Positions 61,887 through 64,000 of a stretch of 64,000 nt of DNA are shown here, in pieces. Position 1 is the stretch's first letter. The number at the start of each line of letters is the position of its first letter. The stretch is from Segatella copri (GTDB lineage: Bacteria; Bacteroidota; Bacteroidia; Bacteroidales; Bacteroidaceae). The stretch is taken from positions 2,725,001 through 2,789,000 of the forward strand of contig NZ_CP042464.1 of NCBI RefSeq assembly GCF_015074785.1, read 5' to 3'. The translations under genes were made by a program, and so were the position numbers. The notes below the pieces were generated by a model that worked only from the letters and a program-made list of their open reading frames with translations, searched no databases and was not told the DNA's origin.

Positions 61887-63953
61887 ATGGAACAAAAGAA
61901 CTTTAAACGTACTACCGTGACTGCGGCTTTGCCTTATGCCAACGGTGGTGTGCACATCGGTCACCTGGCAGGTGTATACGTGCCAGCCGATATCTATGTT
62001 CGCTATCTCCGCCTCAAGAAGCAAGATGTTGTCTTCATCGGCGGTAGCGATGAGCATGGTGTACCTGTTACTATCCGTGCCAAGAAAGAAGGAATTACCG
62101 TACAGGAGGTGGTTGACCGCTATCATAACCTCATCAAGAAGAGTTTCGAGGACTTCGGTATCTCTTTTGATATTTACAGCCGTACCACTTCGCCAACTCA
62201 CAATAAGTTTGCTTCAGACTTCTTCCGCACACTCTATGACAAGGGCGTATTGGAAGAAAAGGTAGAGGAGCAGTTCTGCGACGAGGTAACAGGCGAATTC
62301 CTTACCGACCGTAATATCGTAGGTACTTGCCCTCGCTGCGGTGCTGAAGGTGCTTATGGCGACCAATGCGAGAAATGTGGTGCTACCCTCTCTCCTGAGG
62401 AACTCATCAACCCTACCAACAAGAACAACCCTGGTCATGGTCTCGTTAAGAAGCCTACCAAGAACTGGTATCTCCCATTGAACAAGTATCAGGATTGGTT
62501 GAAGAAGTGGATTCTGGAAGGCCACAAAGAGTGGCGTACCAATGTTTACGGCCAATGCAAGAGCTGGTTGGATATGGATCTTCAGCCACGTGCGATGACA
62601 CGCGACTTGGATTGGGGTATTCCTGTTCCAGTAGAGGGTGCAGATGGAAAGGTGCTCTACGTTTGGTTCGATGCACCTATCGGCTACATTTCTAATACCA
62701 AGGAACTCTGCGATGCTCATCCAGAAAAGTGGGGAACATGGCAGAAGTGGTGGCAGGATCCTGAAACTCGTCTTGTTCACTTCATCGGTAAGGACAATAT
62801 CGTGTTCCACTGCATCATCTTCCCTACTATGCTGAAGGCTCACGGCGACTATATCTTGCCAGACAACGTACCAGCCAACGAATTCCTGAACCTGGAGGAC
62901 GATAAGATTTCAACATCCCGCAACTGGGCAGTATGGTTGCACGAGTATCTCGTAGATTTGCCAGGCAAGCAGGATGTATTGCGCTATGTTTTGACAGCCA
63001 ATGCACCTGAGACCAAGGACAACAACTTTACTTGGAAGGATTTCCAGGAGCGCAACAACTCTGAGTTGGTTGCCGTTTACGGTAACTTCGTAAACCGTGC
63101 CCTCCAGCTCACCAAGAAGTATTGGGGCGGCGTAGTTCCTGCCTGTGGTGAATTGCAGGAGGTAGATGAGAAGGCTATCGCTGAGTTTAAGGACGTGAAG
63201 GAGAAGGTAGAGCAGTATCTCAACGTATTCAAGTTCCGCGAGGCTCAGAAAGAGGCTATGAACCTGGCTCGTATCGGTAACAGATACATCACAGAGTGTG
63301 AGCCTTGGAAGGTTTGGAAGACCGATCCTAAGCGTGTGGAGACCATCCTGAACATCTCCCTGCAGTTGGTTGCCAACCTCGCTATCGCCTTCGAGCCATT
63401 CTTGCCATTCTCTTCTGAGAAACTCCGCAAGATGATCAATATGCCTAACTTCGAGTGGACTCAGCTCGGCAGCACAGATTTGCTCAAGGCTGGTACCCAG
63501 CTCGGTGAGCCAGAATTGCTCTTCGAGAAGATTGAGGATGAGGTTATCGAAAGACAGCTCCAGAAGCTTGCTGACACCAAGAAGGCTAACGAGGAGGCTT
63601 CTTACCAGGCTGCTCCTATCAAGCCAGAGGTTAGCTTTGATGATTTCGAGAAACTCGATATCCGCGTAGGTCACATTCTGAACTGCGAGAAGGTAAAGAA
63701 GTCTAAGAAACTCCTGAAGTTCACCATCGACGATGGTTCTGGCGTAGAGCGTACCATCTGCTCAGGTATCGCAGCCTACTACGAGCCAGAGCAGCTGATC
63801 GGCAAGGACGTATTGTTCGTAGCCAACTTTGCTCCTCGCAAGATGATGGGCATCGAGAGTCAGGGTATGATTCTGAGTGCTGTCAACTTCGATGGCTCAT
63901 TGAACGTAACTTCTCTCCTTGGCAAGGTTAAGCCAGGAAGCCAGGTTGGATAA
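61887..63953 (+). CDS. metG: methionyl-tRNA synthetase
   Basis: 688 residues. Class I synthetase: HIGH in [10 protein letters not shown], zinc-binding knuckle with [18 protein letters not shown], the KMSKS loop degraded to KISTSR (ATP contact Lys kept, second Lys lost), anticodon-binding helical domain, and a C-terminal Trbp111-like tRNA-binding domain ([20 protein letters not shown]). Start at [11 protein letters not shown]. Charges tRNA-Met for initiation and elongation. Monocistronic; complete within the window. Confidence 0.97.
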   Translation: MEQKNFKRTTVTAALPYANGGVHIGHLAGVYVPADIYVRYLRLKKQDVVFIGGSDEHGVPVTIRAKKEGITVQEVVDRYHNLIKKSFEDFGISFDIYSRTTSPTHNKFASDFFRTLYDKGVLEEKVEEQFCDEVTGEFLTDRNIVGTCPRCGAEGAYGDQCEKCGATLSPEELINPTNKNNPGHGLVKKPTKNWYLPLNKYQDWLKKWILEGHKEWRTNVYGQCKSWLDMDLQPRAMTRDLDWGIPVPVEGADGKVLYVWFDAPIGYISNTKELCDAHPEKWGTWQKWWQDPETRLVHFIGKDNIVFHCIIFPTMLKAHGDYILPDNVPANEFLNLEDDKISTSRNWAVWLHEYLVDLPGKQDVLRYVLTANAPETKDNNFTWKDFQERNNSELVAVYGNFVNRALQLTKKYWGGVVPACGELQEVDEKAIAEFKDVKEKVEQYLNVFKFREAQKEAMNLARIGNRYITECEPWKVWKTDPKRVETILNISLQLVANLAIAFEPFLPFSSEKLRKMINMPNFEWTQLGSTDLLKAGTQLGEPELLFEKIEDEVIERQLQKLADTKKANEEASYQAAPIKPEVSFDDFEKLDIRVGHILNCEKVKKSKKLLKFTIDDGSGVERTICSGIAAYYEPEQLIGKDVLFVANFAPRKMMGIESQGMILSAVNFDGSLNVTSLLGKVKPGSQVG

Positions 63954-64000
63954 AGAACCATAGAATCATCAGATTAACAGATAAGGTAAAAGCCTCAAAT

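Overview
The window looks like chromosomal DNA of a Bacteroidota gut or oral anaerobe of the Prevotellaceae, most likely Segatella (Prevotella) copri or a close relative. The reasons are the Bacteroidota -7 promoter element (TAnnTTTG, often with TTG about 20 bases upstream) in front of most transcription units, a SusC/SusD polysaccharide locus with a hybrid two-component regulator, ECF sigma/anti-sigma/outer-membrane barrel organisation, weak Shine-Dalgarno use, and many AAA ATPases of the DUF4143/PD-(D/E)XK type. The species call is inference; no rRNA is present.

Layout: 1-1.1 kb is the end of threonine dehydratase. 1.2-15.1 kb is a polysaccharide utilisation locus: SusC, SusD, two tandem CE1-type esterases and a GH3 glycosidase on the minus strand, facing a divergent hybrid two-component regulator that is split by a frameshift at a G6 tract. 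15.2-16.4 kb has RidA and an orphan FecE-type ABC ATPase. 16.4-17.3 kb is a gene-free stretch with an 11-unit 22-bp drifting tandem array and a 4-unit 33-bp array that leads into the apparent start of a lost ATPase gene. 17.3-25.4 kb has a small conserved protein, an AAA/PDDEXK ATPase, a LytS/LytTR-type two-component pair, an IS982 element with an intact 7-bp target duplication, and an RluA-type pseudouridine synthase. 25.5-30.3 kb has a YidE/AspT transporter, a PfkB kinase and an SF1 helicase. 30.3-33.5 kb has an IS3-family element, a 33-bp promoter array and a DUF4143 ATPase. 33.5-39.3 kb has a small protein, a MATE pump and a sigma factor/anti-sigma/STN-barrel operon. 39.3-42.6 kb has a TPR protein, two paralogous inverted-repeat cassettes and a second DUF4143 ATPase. 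42.7-48.1 kb has a His/Cys-rich protein with a ZnuD-like TonB receptor, and an NtrC/NtrB-type pair. 48.2-51.3 kb has a Fic protein and then an ISL3 element lying between the severed 5' ends of two different ATPase genes. 51.3-64 kb is mostly housekeeping: ribD, prmC, recX, comF, pyrE, an SRPBCC protein, argH, two lipoproteins, tRNA-Gly and tRNA-Leu, yifB/comM, a tiny membrane protein and metG.

The most unusual signal is a recurring 33-bp period in promoter regions. At several separate loci (17030, 31951, 41199, 48981, and shorter at 39372 and 42671) an unrelated sequence is tandemly repeated at exactly 33 bp, and where a -7 box is intact it lies in the last unit. Most of these sit in front of an intact or truncated ATPase gene. 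A fifth ATPase start (51090, minus) has a 53-bp-period palindromic array instead. I found no established description of these that I could recall; an operator-like or copy-number-variable promoter role is a hypothesis.
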